64,000 nt of DNA from Psychrobacter sp. Ps6 (GTDB lineage Bacteria > Pseudomonadota > Gammaproteobacteria > Pseudomonadales > Moraxellaceae). Positions within the stretch are counted from its first letter, which is position 1. The number at the start of each line of letters is the position of its first letter. Below, piece after piece: positions 30,054 through 39,809 of the stretch. A model generated the notes under the pieces. The model was not told where the DNA came from. It searched no databases and worked only from the letters and a program-made list of their open reading frames with translations. The stretch spans positions 62,001-126,000 of the forward strand of contig NZ_JADQAI010000001.1 in assembly GCF_022129235.1 (NCBI RefSeq), given 5' to 3'. A program made the position numbers and the translations under genes.

Positions 30054-31811
30054 TTACCAAGAAAAAGTGACACCGCCGCGAGCGCCTACTTTTCCAGTAT
30101 CAAGCCCGACACCTGCACCAGCCGAAATGGTCATGCTATCGCTCATTCTGCCAGCAAATGAGGTACTCAATGCTGAGCTGCTATTGTAATAGCCGGTACC
30201 AAATGACATGGCATAGCGCTTACCTGCAGGAATGACGGGGGTTTCCATAGATAACGCCATGGCGATACCGTCTTCGGCTTCATCTAAGCGGTCCTCTTGA
30301 CGATCATAGCGACTGCGTAAGTCGTTAAATTGTCTAGAGGTCGCCAGTGAGTCTATGCTGACACTGGTACCTAGTGTGCCATTTGCATCGGTTGTGACAA
30401 GATTGGTCGTGCCTGTCTGGGCTGCGGTACTGGCTTGCAGTTGACCTGCATTGCCCAAGACGATCTGATTGTCAGCGGCTGCTATTGCGCCATTACCGAT
30501 AGCGATACTATTGGTGCCGCCTGCTGTTGACTGGTTACCCAGTGATACTGATCCTGATCCTGCTGCCGCTGCGGCTTCACCGACTGCGGTAGAACGCTCG
30601 CCAGTTGCTGATGCCAGATGACCAAAGGCTTGAGCACGGACACCGCTTGCGGTTGATTGCCAGCCCATCGCAGTTGCACCCGCTTGAGTGGCTTGAGCTT
30701 GCGCACCGATAGCGGTGGAGGATGTACCAGAAGCAGTCGTTTGACGTACGCCACTTCTATCGCCACCGATCGCTACACCGTCAAGACCTGAGGCGACTGA
30801 ATTATTACCGATAGCAATTGCATTATCTGACTCAGCACTGGCAGCTTCACCAACTGCCGTTGAACGTACGCCGCTGGCATTGGCTAGGTGACCAAAGGCT
30901 TGCGCGCGTTCAGCAGTTGCTTTTGATTGCCAACCGACAGAGGTAGAACCAAGACCTGCGGCGTTTGCTTGACCACCGACCGCGGTAGCTGAATTCATTC
31001 CTGCATTTGCTAGATTACCGATAGCAACAGTATCGTTAGTACCACCTGCCACCGATTCATTACCTAGTGCGACAGAGCGCTCACCTTGAGCAGCAGCATC
31101 TTCACCCACTGCAAGTGAGCGCTCACCAGAAGCGCTGGCTAGATGACCAAACGCCTGAGCTCTTTCTGCAGTCGCTGTAGCGCGCCAACCGACTGCGGTT
31201 GCTCCTGCTGTTTCGCCTGTCGATGTCAGGTTACCAGCATTTAGGTCAGTGCCTGCCGCTACTGTGCCAGTAAAAGCCTCACCTCCCAATACAGTGGTCG
31301 AATTACCATTGGCTTGGGTTTTGTTACCGACAGCGACAGTATCGTTGGCACCACCAGCAAAAGCGTCTTCACCAACAGCTGTAGAACGAACGCCGGAAGC
31401 ACTGGCTAAATGCCCCACTGCGGTGGCTCTTTCGGCGGTCGCCGTAGCACGCCAACCAATGGCCGTCGCACCCGGTGTACCACCTGTAGAGGTCAGAGCG
31501 CCTCCATTTAAGTCTGTACCTGTGGCGACTGTGCCAGTGAAAGCCTCACCGCCAACCGCGGTAGTAGAGTTGCCAGTGGTACTTGCTGCATTACCGATAG
31601 CCACGGTATCGTTCGTACCACCAGCGACCGCGTTATTACCACAAGCGAGTGCTGTGGCGCCGTTACTAGTTGCGCCTCCATTAGTGCCATCATCAAGTCG
31701 ACATTCAGCTGCCATGGTGCTGGTAGTGGCAAAAGACGCAGCGGCGGTAATGGCTAAGGTGAGAGTACTAAGCTTTAGAGCAGAGCGCGGTAAGAAGTCC
31801 ATTTTTTTCAT
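30054..31811 (-). CDS. Trimeric autotransporter adhesin (YadA-like, type Vc)
   Basis: A 585-residue surface adhesin. The signal peptide (cleaved near TMAAEC) is followed by about 430 residues of AxAxG-type head repeats, a neck (IVLGNAGQLQ), a short coiled-coil stalk (SRQFNDLRSRYDRQEDRLDE), and a C-terminal YadA anchor of four beta strands (from AGKRYAMSFGTGYY to GGVTFSW with terminal Trp). Trimers form the outer-membrane pore and display the head, usually for binding host or abiotic surfaces. It lies 191 bases upstream of the anchorless paralog on the same strand; repeats in the two are nearly alike, so recombination between them is possible. Confidence 0.92.
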   Translation of the reverse strand: MKKMDFLPRSALKLSTLTLAITAAASFATTSTMAAECRLDDGTNGGATSNGATALACGNNAVAGGTNDTVAIGNAASTTGNSTTAVGGEAFTGTVATGTDLNGGALTSTGGTPGATAIGWRATATAERATAVGHLASASGVRSTAVGEDAFAGGANDTVAVGNKTQANGNSTTVLGGEAFTGTVAAGTDLNAGNLTSTGETAGATAVGWRATATAERAQAFGHLASASGERSLAVGEDAAAQGERSVALGNESVAGGTNDTVAIGNLANAGMNSATAVGGQANAAGLGSTSVGWQSKATAERAQAFGHLANASGVRSTAVGEAASAESDNAIAIGNNSVASGLDGVAIGGDRSGVRQTTASGTSSTAIGAQAQATQAGATAMGWQSTASGVRAQAFGHLASATGERSTAVGEAAAAAGSGSVSLGNQSTAGGTNSIAIGNGAIAAADNQIVLGNAGQLQASTAAQTGTTNLVTTDANGTLGTSVSIDSLATSRQFNDLRSRYDRQEDRLDEAEDGIAMALSMETPVIPAGKRYAMSFGTGYYNSSSALSTSFAGRMSDSMTISAGAGVGLDTGKVGARGGVTFSW

Positions 31812-32463
31812 TTCTTCATCCTTTTTTTAGAAACGTTAGGGCTTGATGGTGTCGATAAAAAATACGGCAGCAACATTATTATTGAATAGATTGTTCATTT
31901 GTTTTTTGCAAATAATCCAACAATTGACTGCCTGTACTGCTGTTGATGAGGCAAGCAAGTCTCAACTGTGTTACCGAGTTTCAATGTAGCAATATCACAA
32001 TCAGTCTACTCGCTACCCTGCTGTGATAGTACCAGTCGGGTGGGTATGCCAATGGTATAAGCTGCTAAAATCGTTTGTTTTTTTCACAAGGCAATAAACC
32101 GCTCGTCCATCTGTTTTACTGGTGTTTTTGGCATCCACATTTATAATCTACATGATTACGTAACAAAGTTCGACTGATAATTAACGTCTGCTTTCAAAAA
32201 GTTACAGTCGAATTATTCAACAAAAAACACGTAGTTTTCGTAAGGGATTTCAGACCTTATGGATACTGAGCTGTGTAAAAATACTTAATAGTAAGGGGGG
32301 TAAAATAAATGATATTTAATAGCATTAAAATGCGCGCAGGAAAGCAATCAAAAGAGAGTAGCTTGATACATTAAGGTTAAGATCACTGAAAAAAGGGTGG
32401 TTAGCAGATGATATTCTGTATGACGCTAAAGTAGATGGATGGCAAATCGAAGAGTAGAAAGCA
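31812..32463. other. Intergenic region upstream of the adhesins
   Basis: About 650 bases, AT-rich, between the adhesin start and the MgtC-like gene, both on the minus strand. No gene, terminator or known RNA was recognised. A long regulatory region would suit an adhesin, but I see no defined operator. Confidence 0.4.
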
Positions 32464-32910
32464 TTAAGATTTGTCTTTATGCTTGGCTTTGGTTTTAAAT
32501 GGTGTGGAAAACTGCAAAATTAAAAATCCCACTACAGATAAGATGATGGCGATTTCGTAGCGAGCGTAAGCTACTGAGATACCAATAGCGCCAGTATTCC
32601 AAAGTCCTGCGGCCGTCGCGGTGCCTTCTGCGCCATCTTTGTTTTTGACAATCGCGCCGCCGCCAATGAAGCCCATGCCAGTGATGATGCCATACATAAT
32701 GCGCGCTTGGGCGTCGGGGCTATCATAGATATCCATCCCTACCAGCATAAAGGCGCATGAGGCAATCGTAACCAAAGGAAAAGTACGCAGGCCTGCGCCA
32801 TTGTCTTGAAACTCACGATTGAGCGCAATGGGCAGCGACAGTATAAAGGCGATACTCAGCTGCATGGCGTGATAGGCCAGCAGTTTAAGGTTTAAATCAA
32901 ACGCGAACAT
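32464..32910 (-). CDS. MgtC/SapB-family membrane protein
   Basis: A 148-residue inner-membrane protein with about four membrane helices. The family hallmark is present: ALNREFQDNGAGLRTFPLVT, then GIITGMGFIGGGAIVKNK and GTATAAGLWNTGAIGI. The ATG at 32910 with a purine-rich GGGAGGGA upstream is the likely start; the frame is open to 33036 but that leader is not membrane-protein-like. It lacks the C-terminal soluble domain of Salmonella MgtC, so it is a short SapB-type member. The function of such proteins is not settled. Confidence 0.88.
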   Translation of the reverse strand: MFAFDLNLKLLAYHAMQLSIAFILSLPIALNREFQDNGAGLRTFPLVTIASCAFMLVGMDIYDSPDAQARIMYGIITGMGFIGGGAIVKNKDGAEGTATAAGLWNTGAIGISVAYARYEIAIILSVVGFLILQFSTPFKTKAKHKDKS

Positions 32911-33151
32911 AATGTGAAGTCCCTCCCATATCGCACACTTGCACAATATCAACGTCCATGTCACCGTACTGTATTTTTTATACCATATAACGATCATGAG
33001 ATGCCATATTTCGTATGCAGCAGTAAGATTACCCATTCTAAATGTAAGTCACCAACAAAATAGTTGCGAATAAACCGCACGTCAATCGCCATCATTGCCC
33101 CGAAACTTGTTAAAATAGGGCACCAATTTTTTATTGATGGATACTCACCTT

Positions 33152-34762
33152 ATGACTACCGCATCATCGACGCCAACTATCAAGCAAGACCGCATTTTAA
33201 TCCTCGATTTTGGCTCGCAATACAGTCAGTTAATCGCCCGCCGTGTGCGCGATTCTGGGGTGTTTTGTGAGATGTTCCCTTATGACATCGACACTCAGCG
33301 CATCATCGATTTTGGCGCAAAAGGCGTCATCTTATCGGGTGGCCCTGAGAGCGTCCATGCAGACAATAGCCCGCGTATTAACGATGCCGTGTTTGACCTA
33401 GGCGTGCCTGTATTGGGTATTTGCTACGGTATGCAAGCGATGGCAGATCGTTTTGGCGGGCAGGTTCATGCCAGTGATATTCATGAGTTTGGTGCAGCGA
33501 CCATCGAAGTAAATGGTCACTCGCAGCTGACTGACGGTATCGAAGACAGCAAGACGGACGGCGCGGCTGCCAAGCTAAACGTTTGGATGAGTCATGGTGA
33601 CAAAGTCATCGAAGCGCCTGAAGGCTTTGACATCGTTGCTAGTACGCCAAGCTGCCCGATCGCAATTATGGCCAATGATGATAAGAAATACTACGGTCTA
33701 CAGTTCCACCCAGAAGTGACGCACACCCTACAAGGTCAAGCGCTGCTAGGTCGTTTTGTCCATCAGATTTGCGATTGTGCTGGTGAGTGGACGCCAGACA
33801 ATATCGCTGATATGCGTATCGCGCAGCTCAAAGAGCAAATCGGTGACAAGCAGGTATTGCTTGGTCTGTCAGGCGGCGTGGACAGCTCAGTCGTTGCAGC
33901 GTTATTGCACAAAGCCATTGGCGATCAGCTGACCTGTGTGTTCGTGGATAATGGTCTTTTGCGTCTGCATGAAGGCGATCAGGTCATGCAAGTTTTTGCC
34001 GAAAACATGGGCGTCAAAGTCATCCGTGTTGATGCTGAAGATTTATTCTTAGATGCGCTAGCAGGCGAGTCTGATCCAGAGAAAAAACGTAAAATCATCG
34101 GTAAGACGTTCATTGACGTATTCGCTGATAGCGCGCGTCAAGTGAGCGAGCAGAGCGACGGTAAAGTCGTTGAGTTCTTGGCACAGGGTACGATTTACCC
34201 AGACGTGATTGAGTCTGCTAAGTCACATCAAGGTAAAGCACACGTCATTAAGAGCCACCATAACGTTGGTGGTTTGCCAGATGATTTGGCATTCAAGCTG
34301 ATTGAGCCGTTACGTGATTTGTTCAAAGATGAAGTACGCAAGCTTGGTATTACTTTGGGCTTACCAGCCAAAATGATCTATCGTCATCCGTTCCCAGGTC
34401 CAGGTTTGGGCGTGCGTATCTTGGGCGAAGTGAAAAAAGAATATGCTGATGTCTTGCGTTTGGCAGATGCTATCTTTATGCAAGAGCTTGAGCGCTCAGG
34501 CTGGTATGACAAGACGGCACAAGCTTTCGCTGTATTCCAACCAATCAAATCTGTCGGCGTAGTCGGTGATGGCCGCCGCTATGCATGGGTGATTGCGCTA
34601 CGTGCGGTTGAGACGGTAGACTTTATGACGGCTCGCTTTGCGCATCTGCCGTATGATTTGATCGAGACGGTCTCAAACCGTATCATGAATGAAATCGCTG
34701 ACGTCTCACGCGTGACTTATGATGTTTCGAGCAAGCCGCCTGCAACGATTGAGTGGGAATAA
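33152..34762 (+). CDS. guaA: GMP synthase (glutamine-hydrolysing)
   Basis: Converts XMP to GMP. The class I glutamine amidotransferase domain opens with [20 protein letters not shown] and has the catalytic Cys in LGICYGMQ and His/Glu in QFHPEV. The ATP pyrophosphatase domain has the P loop [11 protein letters not shown], and the dimerisation domain ends KPPATIEWE. The ATG at 33152 (MTTASSTP) is preferred over the open frame to 33134. The gene has its own terminator; guaB is not nearby. Confidence 0.98.
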   Translation: MTTASSTPTIKQDRILILDFGSQYSQLIARRVRDSGVFCEMFPYDIDTQRIIDFGAKGVILSGGPESVHADNSPRINDAVFDLGVPVLGICYGMQAMADRFGGQVHASDIHEFGAATIEVNGHSQLTDGIEDSKTDGAAAKLNVWMSHGDKVIEAPEGFDIVASTPSCPIAIMANDDKKYYGLQFHPEVTHTLQGQALLGRFVHQICDCAGEWTPDNIADMRIAQLKEQIGDKQVLLGLSGGVDSSVVAALLHKAIGDQLTCVFVDNGLLRLHEGDQVMQVFAENMGVKVIRVDAEDLFLDALAGESDPEKKRKIIGKTFIDVFADSARQVSEQSDGKVVEFLAQGTIYPDVIESAKSHQGKAHVIKSHHNVGGLPDDLAFKLIEPLRDLFKDEVRKLGITLGLPAKMIYRHPFPGPGLGVRILGEVKKEYADVLRLADAIFMQELERSGWYDKTAQAFAVFQPIKSVGVVGDGRRYAWVIALRAVETVDFMTARFAHLPYDLIETVSNRIMNEIADVSRVTYDVSSKPPATIEWE

Positions 34763-34880
34763 CATCAAACTAAAAACCTGATTAGCGTCGTCAAACTTGT
34801 TCAGCCTACTTAATGTAGTGCTATCACTCGTTTTCCTCGCTACTCAAATTTTTTGAATTGATATACAACTTGTCGTAAAG

Positions 34881-34913
34881 AAAAAAGCACTCAACTTGGT
34901 TGGGTGTTTTTTT
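34881..34913 (+). terminator. guaA terminator
   Basis: CACTCAAC (34888-34895) pairs with GTTGGGTG (34899-34906, one G-U), followed by seven T. Confidence 0.85.
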
Positions 34914-35005
34914 GGTTAAAACTCTTTGAGCTAATATATTTTTTTTGATTATATGTATATAGCACAGTTCAAAAGTATCAATAGTTTTACAAATTTTCAA
35001 TGCTA

Positions 35006-36379
35006 TTAGGCCAGAACTTCAATATGCTTTAGCTCTATATAACTATGGTTCTGTTTAAGCTGTAAGATTCTAATAGGACCAGAGAATTTCAAAGTGTTCA
35101 AGATAAGCTTATGGAATAAATCTAAACAGGATAAAACCTGCTCAAGCTCTAGTTTCTCTTTAGCTAGGTCTTCTTCTCGAACCTTAGGATGCGCACTTTC
35201 ATTACGAATTTTTTGCCACAACTTTTTGTCTTTAGCTGTTATAACATCATATTTAATTAAATAATCAAGAGCTTTCGCTGCTGTAATATTTTTCCAATAG
35301 CTCACGCTACCAAGAAGTCGGTTGCATTGTTCATTCGTCAAATCAAGATTTTTTATCTGTATTTTTATTTTATTGATCTCGTCATTCAATTCTGTATTCT
35401 CATTCTTGGACTTAATGACAGGAATATAAATATCATTAAGTAGACCTTCTATAGCAACTGACAAAGTAAGAATCATAATACTATTTTTTGATTGAAACGA
35501 GTACCAAACCCTTTCCCATTGTGAATATAAGCTATCAAACTGCTTCGGATTTTCTGTATATAGACTAATTATATTTTCTAAAAAAGCGTAATGGTAAGTA
35601 GAGTCTCTATACTTTTCATCGCCAGCGTTATCAACCATTGGACTAGATGAGGTCTGTCGTTTCTGTTTATTAGATATACTGTAAAAAGTTTGTTTTTCTT
35701 CTCCGTTTATAATGCTTTTCGTATAATAGGGTTGGGGCATAGAGGCACTAGAAAATCCAATGTAAAACTTGAGACACTTCAATAATTTATCAGGCTCAAA
35801 ACATCCAGCTACATTAACTTCCGTATAACCCCTATGTTTTACCATAGATATGGAGTAGCCATCCATTTCTATCACAGTTTGATTCCAACTGTATGATTCA
35901 GTGCCAAGGCTAGACACCAGTGAGTTTTGTTTATTTGATGGTATTTTAAAATAATCTGCAAACTCAAAATACAGAAAACTATCCTCTTTTAGCTTGGGTA
36001 GTTCAGTATCATTTAGCGAATAAATAGACGATAACATTACGTCATAATGAGTTGGTAAGGAGGACGAATGAATATTAATTGTGATAGAAAACCCATTAGA
36101 TTGATATTCGTTACCGTCTAACGTTTTAATATGGAGGTATAGTTTCTCTTCATGGTTTAATGGGTCTTTAGGTAATTTTTCATTGAAGAATGCGCGTGGT
36201 ACATTCTTACTATCGGTACAAATAAATTCTAAATAAATAGTTCCGACACTGTTAATTTTGATAGTACCGTGTCCTAACATTTTGAATCCGTTCTCTGCTG
36301 CTTGAAAGATTTTTACTTCGACACAGTGTAAAACTAATTCGCCAGTACGAATCTGTTCAATTATTTCATTTGATAGCAT
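35006..36379 (-). CDS. HEPN-domain protein, candidate abortive-infection RNase
   Basis: A 457-residue soluble protein I cannot name. The C-terminal half (about 265-460) is all-helical with HEPN features: a helix with AIEGLLND and the catalytic motif Rx4H as RNESAH (Arg396 to His401 counting from the upstream GTG), which in HEPN RNases forms the active site. The N-terminal 230 residues look beta-rich, broadly like the ApeA-type anti-phage proteins; this likeness is from memory of the fold order, not alignment. Sampled lines are about 27% GC, far below guaA upstream. A GTG at 36391 is an alternative start. It stands alone on its strand. Confidence 0.7.
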   Translation of the reverse strand: MLSNEIIEQIRTGELVLHCVEVKIFQAAENGFKMLGHGTIKINSVGTIYLEFICTDSKNVPRAFFNEKLPKDPLNHEEKLYLHIKTLDGNEYQSNGFSITINIHSSSLPTHYDVMLSSIYSLNDTELPKLKEDSFLYFEFADYFKIPSNKQNSLVSSLGTESYSWNQTVIEMDGYSISMVKHRGYTEVNVAGCFEPDKLLKCLKFYIGFSSASMPQPYYTKSIINGEEKQTFYSISNKQKRQTSSSPMVDNAGDEKYRDSTYHYAFLENIISLYTENPKQFDSLYSQWERVWYSFQSKNSIMILTLSVAIEGLLNDIYIPVIKSKNENTELNDEINKIKIQIKNLDLTNEQCNRLLGSVSYWKNITAAKALDYLIKYDVITAKDKKLWQKIRNESAHPKVREEDLAKEKLELEQVLSCLDLFHKLILNTLKFSGPIRILQLKQNHSYIELKHIEVLA

Positions 36380-36500
36380 ACAGATATTCACCCTTGATTT
36401 TAAATGTACTGAATAGCCAAAGATTCGTTATTATTTGATCATAGCACGCCTACAACTACGCATTTTAATATTAAAAATATTTTACCGTGCTACTAACATA

Positions 36501-36540
36501 AAAAAAGGCAGCACCTCAAAAGAGATTCTGCCTTTTATTT
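36501..36540 (-). terminator. Terminator downstream of the AcuI/YhdH-type reductase
   Basis: AAAAGGCAG (36503-36511) pairs with CTGCCTTTT (36528-36536), with A- and T-runs on both sides. It lies between the reductase (ends 36562) and the HEPN gene start. Confidence 0.85.
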
Positions 36541-36561
36541 ATAAAACTAGCTCTTAAAAAC

Positions 36562-37566
36562 CTAACCCTTCACATTCACCACATAACGCCCAACCACTTT
36601 ACTCGACATAAAGCGATCTAGGTATTCAGGCGTTTGCTCTAGCGTAATTTCTTCACCATAGCTCTCAAGATTCGGCAATTTCATATCGGTGGCGACACGC
36701 TGCCAAATGGCTTCTTTATCAGCTAGTGGAATATAGACCGAGTCGATACCCAGTAGTGACACCGCTCTGGTGATAAACGGCATGACCGTCATCGAAAACT
36801 CAGCACCGCCCGCTAGGCCGCAACTGGTCACCGCGCCGCCCGCTTTGGTTTGCTTGAGCAAGTTAGATAGGTACTCGCCGCCGATCGTATCAATGGCATT
36901 GGCCCATAGCTCGCGGCCGATAGGTTTGTTACCGATTTCATTGATCGTATCGCGATGACGCACTTCGCTTGCGCCCAGCTCTTTTAGATGATCACTCTGT
37001 TCTGGCTTACCGGAGAAGGCAATCACCTCATAGCCGAGCTGCGCGAGGATAGCGATACTGATACTACCCACGCCGCCCGTTGCACCAGTCACAGCAACAG
37101 GACCATCACTGGGTTTTGCGCCCATTTTCTCTAGCTTTTGCACACTGAGCGCTGCGGTCAGTCCGCCCGTACCATAGGTCATCGCTTCTTTTAGTGTTAG
37201 TGTTTCTGGACAGGCCAGCGCCCAATCTGCTGGTATCGAGATCATTTGACCCAGACCGCCGTCGGTATTCATACCGAGATCATAGCCGAATACCAACACT
37301 TTTTGCCCTGCACTAAACGTGCCTGATTTGTCACTGACGACCACGCCAGCTGCGTCGATACCGGGAGTATGTGGGTATTGTTTGGTGATTCTTTTATTAC
37401 CCGTGGCTGACATGGCATCTTTGAAGTTCAATGATGAATAATGCACTTCGATGAGTAAGTCGTTCTCTGGCAAGTCACTGACATTGCGTTCTTGAATGCT
37501 TTTTTTGAATTCGCCGTCGTTAGTTTCTTCGACGACTAAGGCTTTAAACGTTTTCTCGTTTGACAT
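36562..37566 (-). CDS. YhdH/AcuI-type MDR oxidoreductase (acrylyl-CoA reductase family)
   Basis: NADPH-dependent reductase of the zinc-free MDR group; AcuI members reduce acrylyl-CoA, which forms in DMSP or propionate metabolism. Recognised from the 334-residue length and YSSLNFKDAMSATGNKRITK, HTPGIDAAGVV, and the nucleotide-binding VTGATGGVGSISIAILAQLGY. GTGGLTAALSVQKLE is also typical of the YhdH subgroup. No zinc-ligand cluster is present. AGGG lies close upstream of the ATG at 37566. A second, distant MDR gene follows upstream on the same strand. The substrate in vivo is unknown. Confidence 0.88.
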   Translation of the reverse strand: MSNEKTFKALVVEETNDGEFKKSIQERNVSDLPENDLLIEVHYSSLNFKDAMSATGNKRITKQYPHTPGIDAAGVVVSDKSGTFSAGQKVLVFGYDLGMNTDGGLGQMISIPADWALACPETLTLKEAMTYGTGGLTAALSVQKLEKMGAKPSDGPVAVTGATGGVGSISIAILAQLGYEVIAFSGKPEQSDHLKELGASEVRHRDTINEIGNKPIGRELWANAIDTIGGEYLSNLLKQTKAGGAVTSCGLAGGAEFSMTVMPFITRAVSLLGIDSVYIPLADKEAIWQRVATDMKLPNLESYGEEITLEQTPEYLDRFMSSKVVGRYVVNVKG

Positions 37567-37659
37567 AGTGATATCCCTATTACGTTTTATTGTTGATATT
37601 CATAAGTCATGGCTTAACTATCGCATGCTCAATTATCTCATGACTGAAAAGCCACTAAA

Positions 37660-37710
37660 GCAAAAAAAGCCCACTGTACTTTAGTATAAATACAAATGGG
37701 CTTCTTCTTT
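37660..37710 (-). terminator. Terminator downstream of the second MDR gene
   Basis: AAGCCCA (37667-37673) pairs with TGGGCTT (37697-37703) across a long AT-rich loop, with an A-run giving a U-tract on the minus strand. Confidence 0.6.
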
Positions 37711-37784
37711 TATGCTACCTCTAATGACAACAGTCATTGAAAAGTCAGTGTGTGAATTATAGTTTTGACGATACTGTAAAAGGA

Positions 37785-38762
37785 CTAAGGTTTTAATAGT
37801 ACCTTACCTTTTTTGCCAGATTGCACATCACCTGAGACGGCTTTAGTAATCTCATCAAGCCCATAAACCGCTTCAATTGGTAATTTTAGATTGCCGTTGG
37901 TCGCGCGCTCTAGTAGTTCATCAATCAGACGCTGTTTGTTGTCCAGATCCATTTCCTGACTGGTTTTACTGCCCCAGAATCCTTTAACAATCGCTTGTTT
38001 AAAGATCAGGCTGCCAGCGTCTAGTTGCATTGGTTTGCCTGACATAATACCAAACGAGACTAACGTGCCGTTGCTACCCAGTAGTGATAGCAGCTCATTG
38101 CTTGACTCACCACCGACCGAGTCCACAGCAGCGGTGATCTTGTCTTCACCGACAATAGCGCGGACTTGGTCCTGCCAGTCGTCATCAGCAGTGACGACAT
38201 TGTTTTTGATATCCAGTGCGGTCAGCTCTTCTAACGAGTCTTTGCTACGCACAAGATTAATGGTGTTCACGCCGCGTGCCGCTGCCAGCATGGCTAGTGT
38301 TTTACCAACAGCGCCATTCGCAGCGTTATGAATAATCCATTGACCGCTATCTACTTCTAGGAACTCTAATAGCATTAACGCAGATAAGGGCATGGCAATC
38401 AGCTGCGCGGCCAGTTCGTCTTCAATGCTATCAGGGATGACAAACACCATGTTAGCAGGGGCGACAAAATACTCTGCCCATGTTTCATGCACACTGGCAC
38501 AGGCCACGCGCTGACCGACGCTTAGGTCTGTAACCTCGTCACCGACTGCATCAACAATTCCTAACGCTTCGCTACCGCCAACCGCTGGCATTTCTGGCTT
38601 GTAGCCATATTGCCCGCTGACCGTTAGCATGTCGTGGTTATGAATGGGGGAGAGGATGGTTTTGATACGTACTTCGTTGGCAGCAGGCTGCGGCATAGGA
38701 CGTTCGCCCACGCTCAGTACGTCGGAGGGTTTGCCAAAATGATCATAAGTAGCAACGCGCAT
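37785..38762 (-). CDS. Zinc-free MDR oxidoreductase (quinone or enoyl-thioester reductase type)
   Basis: A 325-residue MDR-superfamily reductase. The catalytic domain starts MRVATYDHFGKPSDVLSVGE and contains VGGSEALGIVDAVGDEV; the nucleotide-binding domain has HNAANGAVGKTLAMLAAARG, with the AxxGxxG of the enoyl-thioester-reductase branch, and LVSFGIMSGKPM. This resembles mitochondrial 2-enoyl thioester reductase more than classic alcohol dehydrogenases. No zinc-binding Cys cluster. Substrate unknown. Confidence 0.82.
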   Translation of the reverse strand: MRVATYDHFGKPSDVLSVGERPMPQPAANEVRIKTILSPIHNHDMLTVSGQYGYKPEMPAVGGSEALGIVDAVGDEVTDLSVGQRVACASVHETWAEYFVAPANMVFVIPDSIEDELAAQLIAMPLSALMLLEFLEVDSGQWIIHNAANGAVGKTLAMLAAARGVNTINLVRSKDSLEELTALDIKNNVVTADDDWQDQVRAIVGEDKITAAVDSVGGESSNELLSLLGSNGTLVSFGIMSGKPMQLDAGSLIFKQAIVKGFWGSKTSQEMDLDNKQRLIDELLERATNGNLKLPIEAVYGLDEITKAVSGDVQSGKKGKVLLKP

Positions 38763-39809
38763 AAATTATCCTTAATCAATTATTTGTTGTTATGTGTGTG
38801 AGACCCAGACCGCCACATTGTGGTATAGCTATCGTACTGTGTGATCTGGTTTAAATATAATCAGTATGGGTCATACTATAGATAACAATAGACTGGTCGT
38901 CTAGTAAATAGATGATGACGTTATGTAGGGTTTTGTTTCAGATGGATTTAATCCTCAGTCATTACCTTGACAGATATTGGCATATACATATTTTGCCATT
39001 TAGCATTTCCATCGTAATTTTGTCTCAGTCTTACAAAAATAAATAGAGAGAAAATAAAATAATCAGAAGACTGCAATATAGAAAATAAGTTCGGATATAC
39101 AGACTGTCTTAGCATTGCCGCTATACCGTTATTTTTATATCAATTTTATAGACAGTGATTAGTTATTAGAAACAATATTATAAGTAAAATTTACAACATT
39201 TTTCTGGAGATTTTATCTAGCAGCCTTTTAATATCAGCATTGATAATAGTAAACACTGAGCAAAAATATCAAATAAATTGTCTAAGTAATAAGTTTATGA
39301 GCGGTATTATATTGCTGATGAATGGTAAAATTATGATCAAAAAATTCATAATACAATCGGGATTCTATTTGATTTTTGTCTAGAAAAAATGATTTTTTCA
39401 TGCTCCTGTCACGTCTATATGCCACTAGAGCGCACCAAAAATTGTTGACATTTATATTGTTTTTCATTACTAATGGTTATCCAATATATTACCGAATATT
39501 ATCCATATTTATGCATATTAGCAGTATTAAGTTTCAATTTTGATTCAATGGTTATATCTCAGTGGTTGAATCAAGCGATGAACGATATAAAAGTAGACTG
39601 TGAAAACAGAACGGAAGATATAACTTTTAAACCTATGAAAAACAATGATTTCAGGAAAGATAAGGTAGTTTTTGCCTTTGATAATCATTGCCTGCCGTGA
39701 CTATTGTGATAGCGATTGATGAAGTGGATAGTATCAGTATACGGATAAATTAAATGGACTTACTAAAACTGAGTAAATCTGCCCAGCCACCTATTCGCTA
39801 GGATGTTAT
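38763..39809. other. AT-rich kilobase without a recognisable gene
   Basis: Between the divergent MDR gene and oppA. Two short open frames, 39282-39467 (minus, 61 codons) and 39473-39700 (plus, 75 codons), lack known domains and are separated by 5 bases. They could be remnants of lost genes, or chance in AT-rich DNA. No terminator-like hairpin, tRNA or IS end was seen. The oppA promoter should be near 39700-39800. Confidence 0.45.

Noticed and set aside
31249..31830. 193-codon Pro/Ala/Val-rich frame opposite the adhesin gene
   Set aside because: Antisense shadow of the repetitive head domain; composition follows the adhesin codons.
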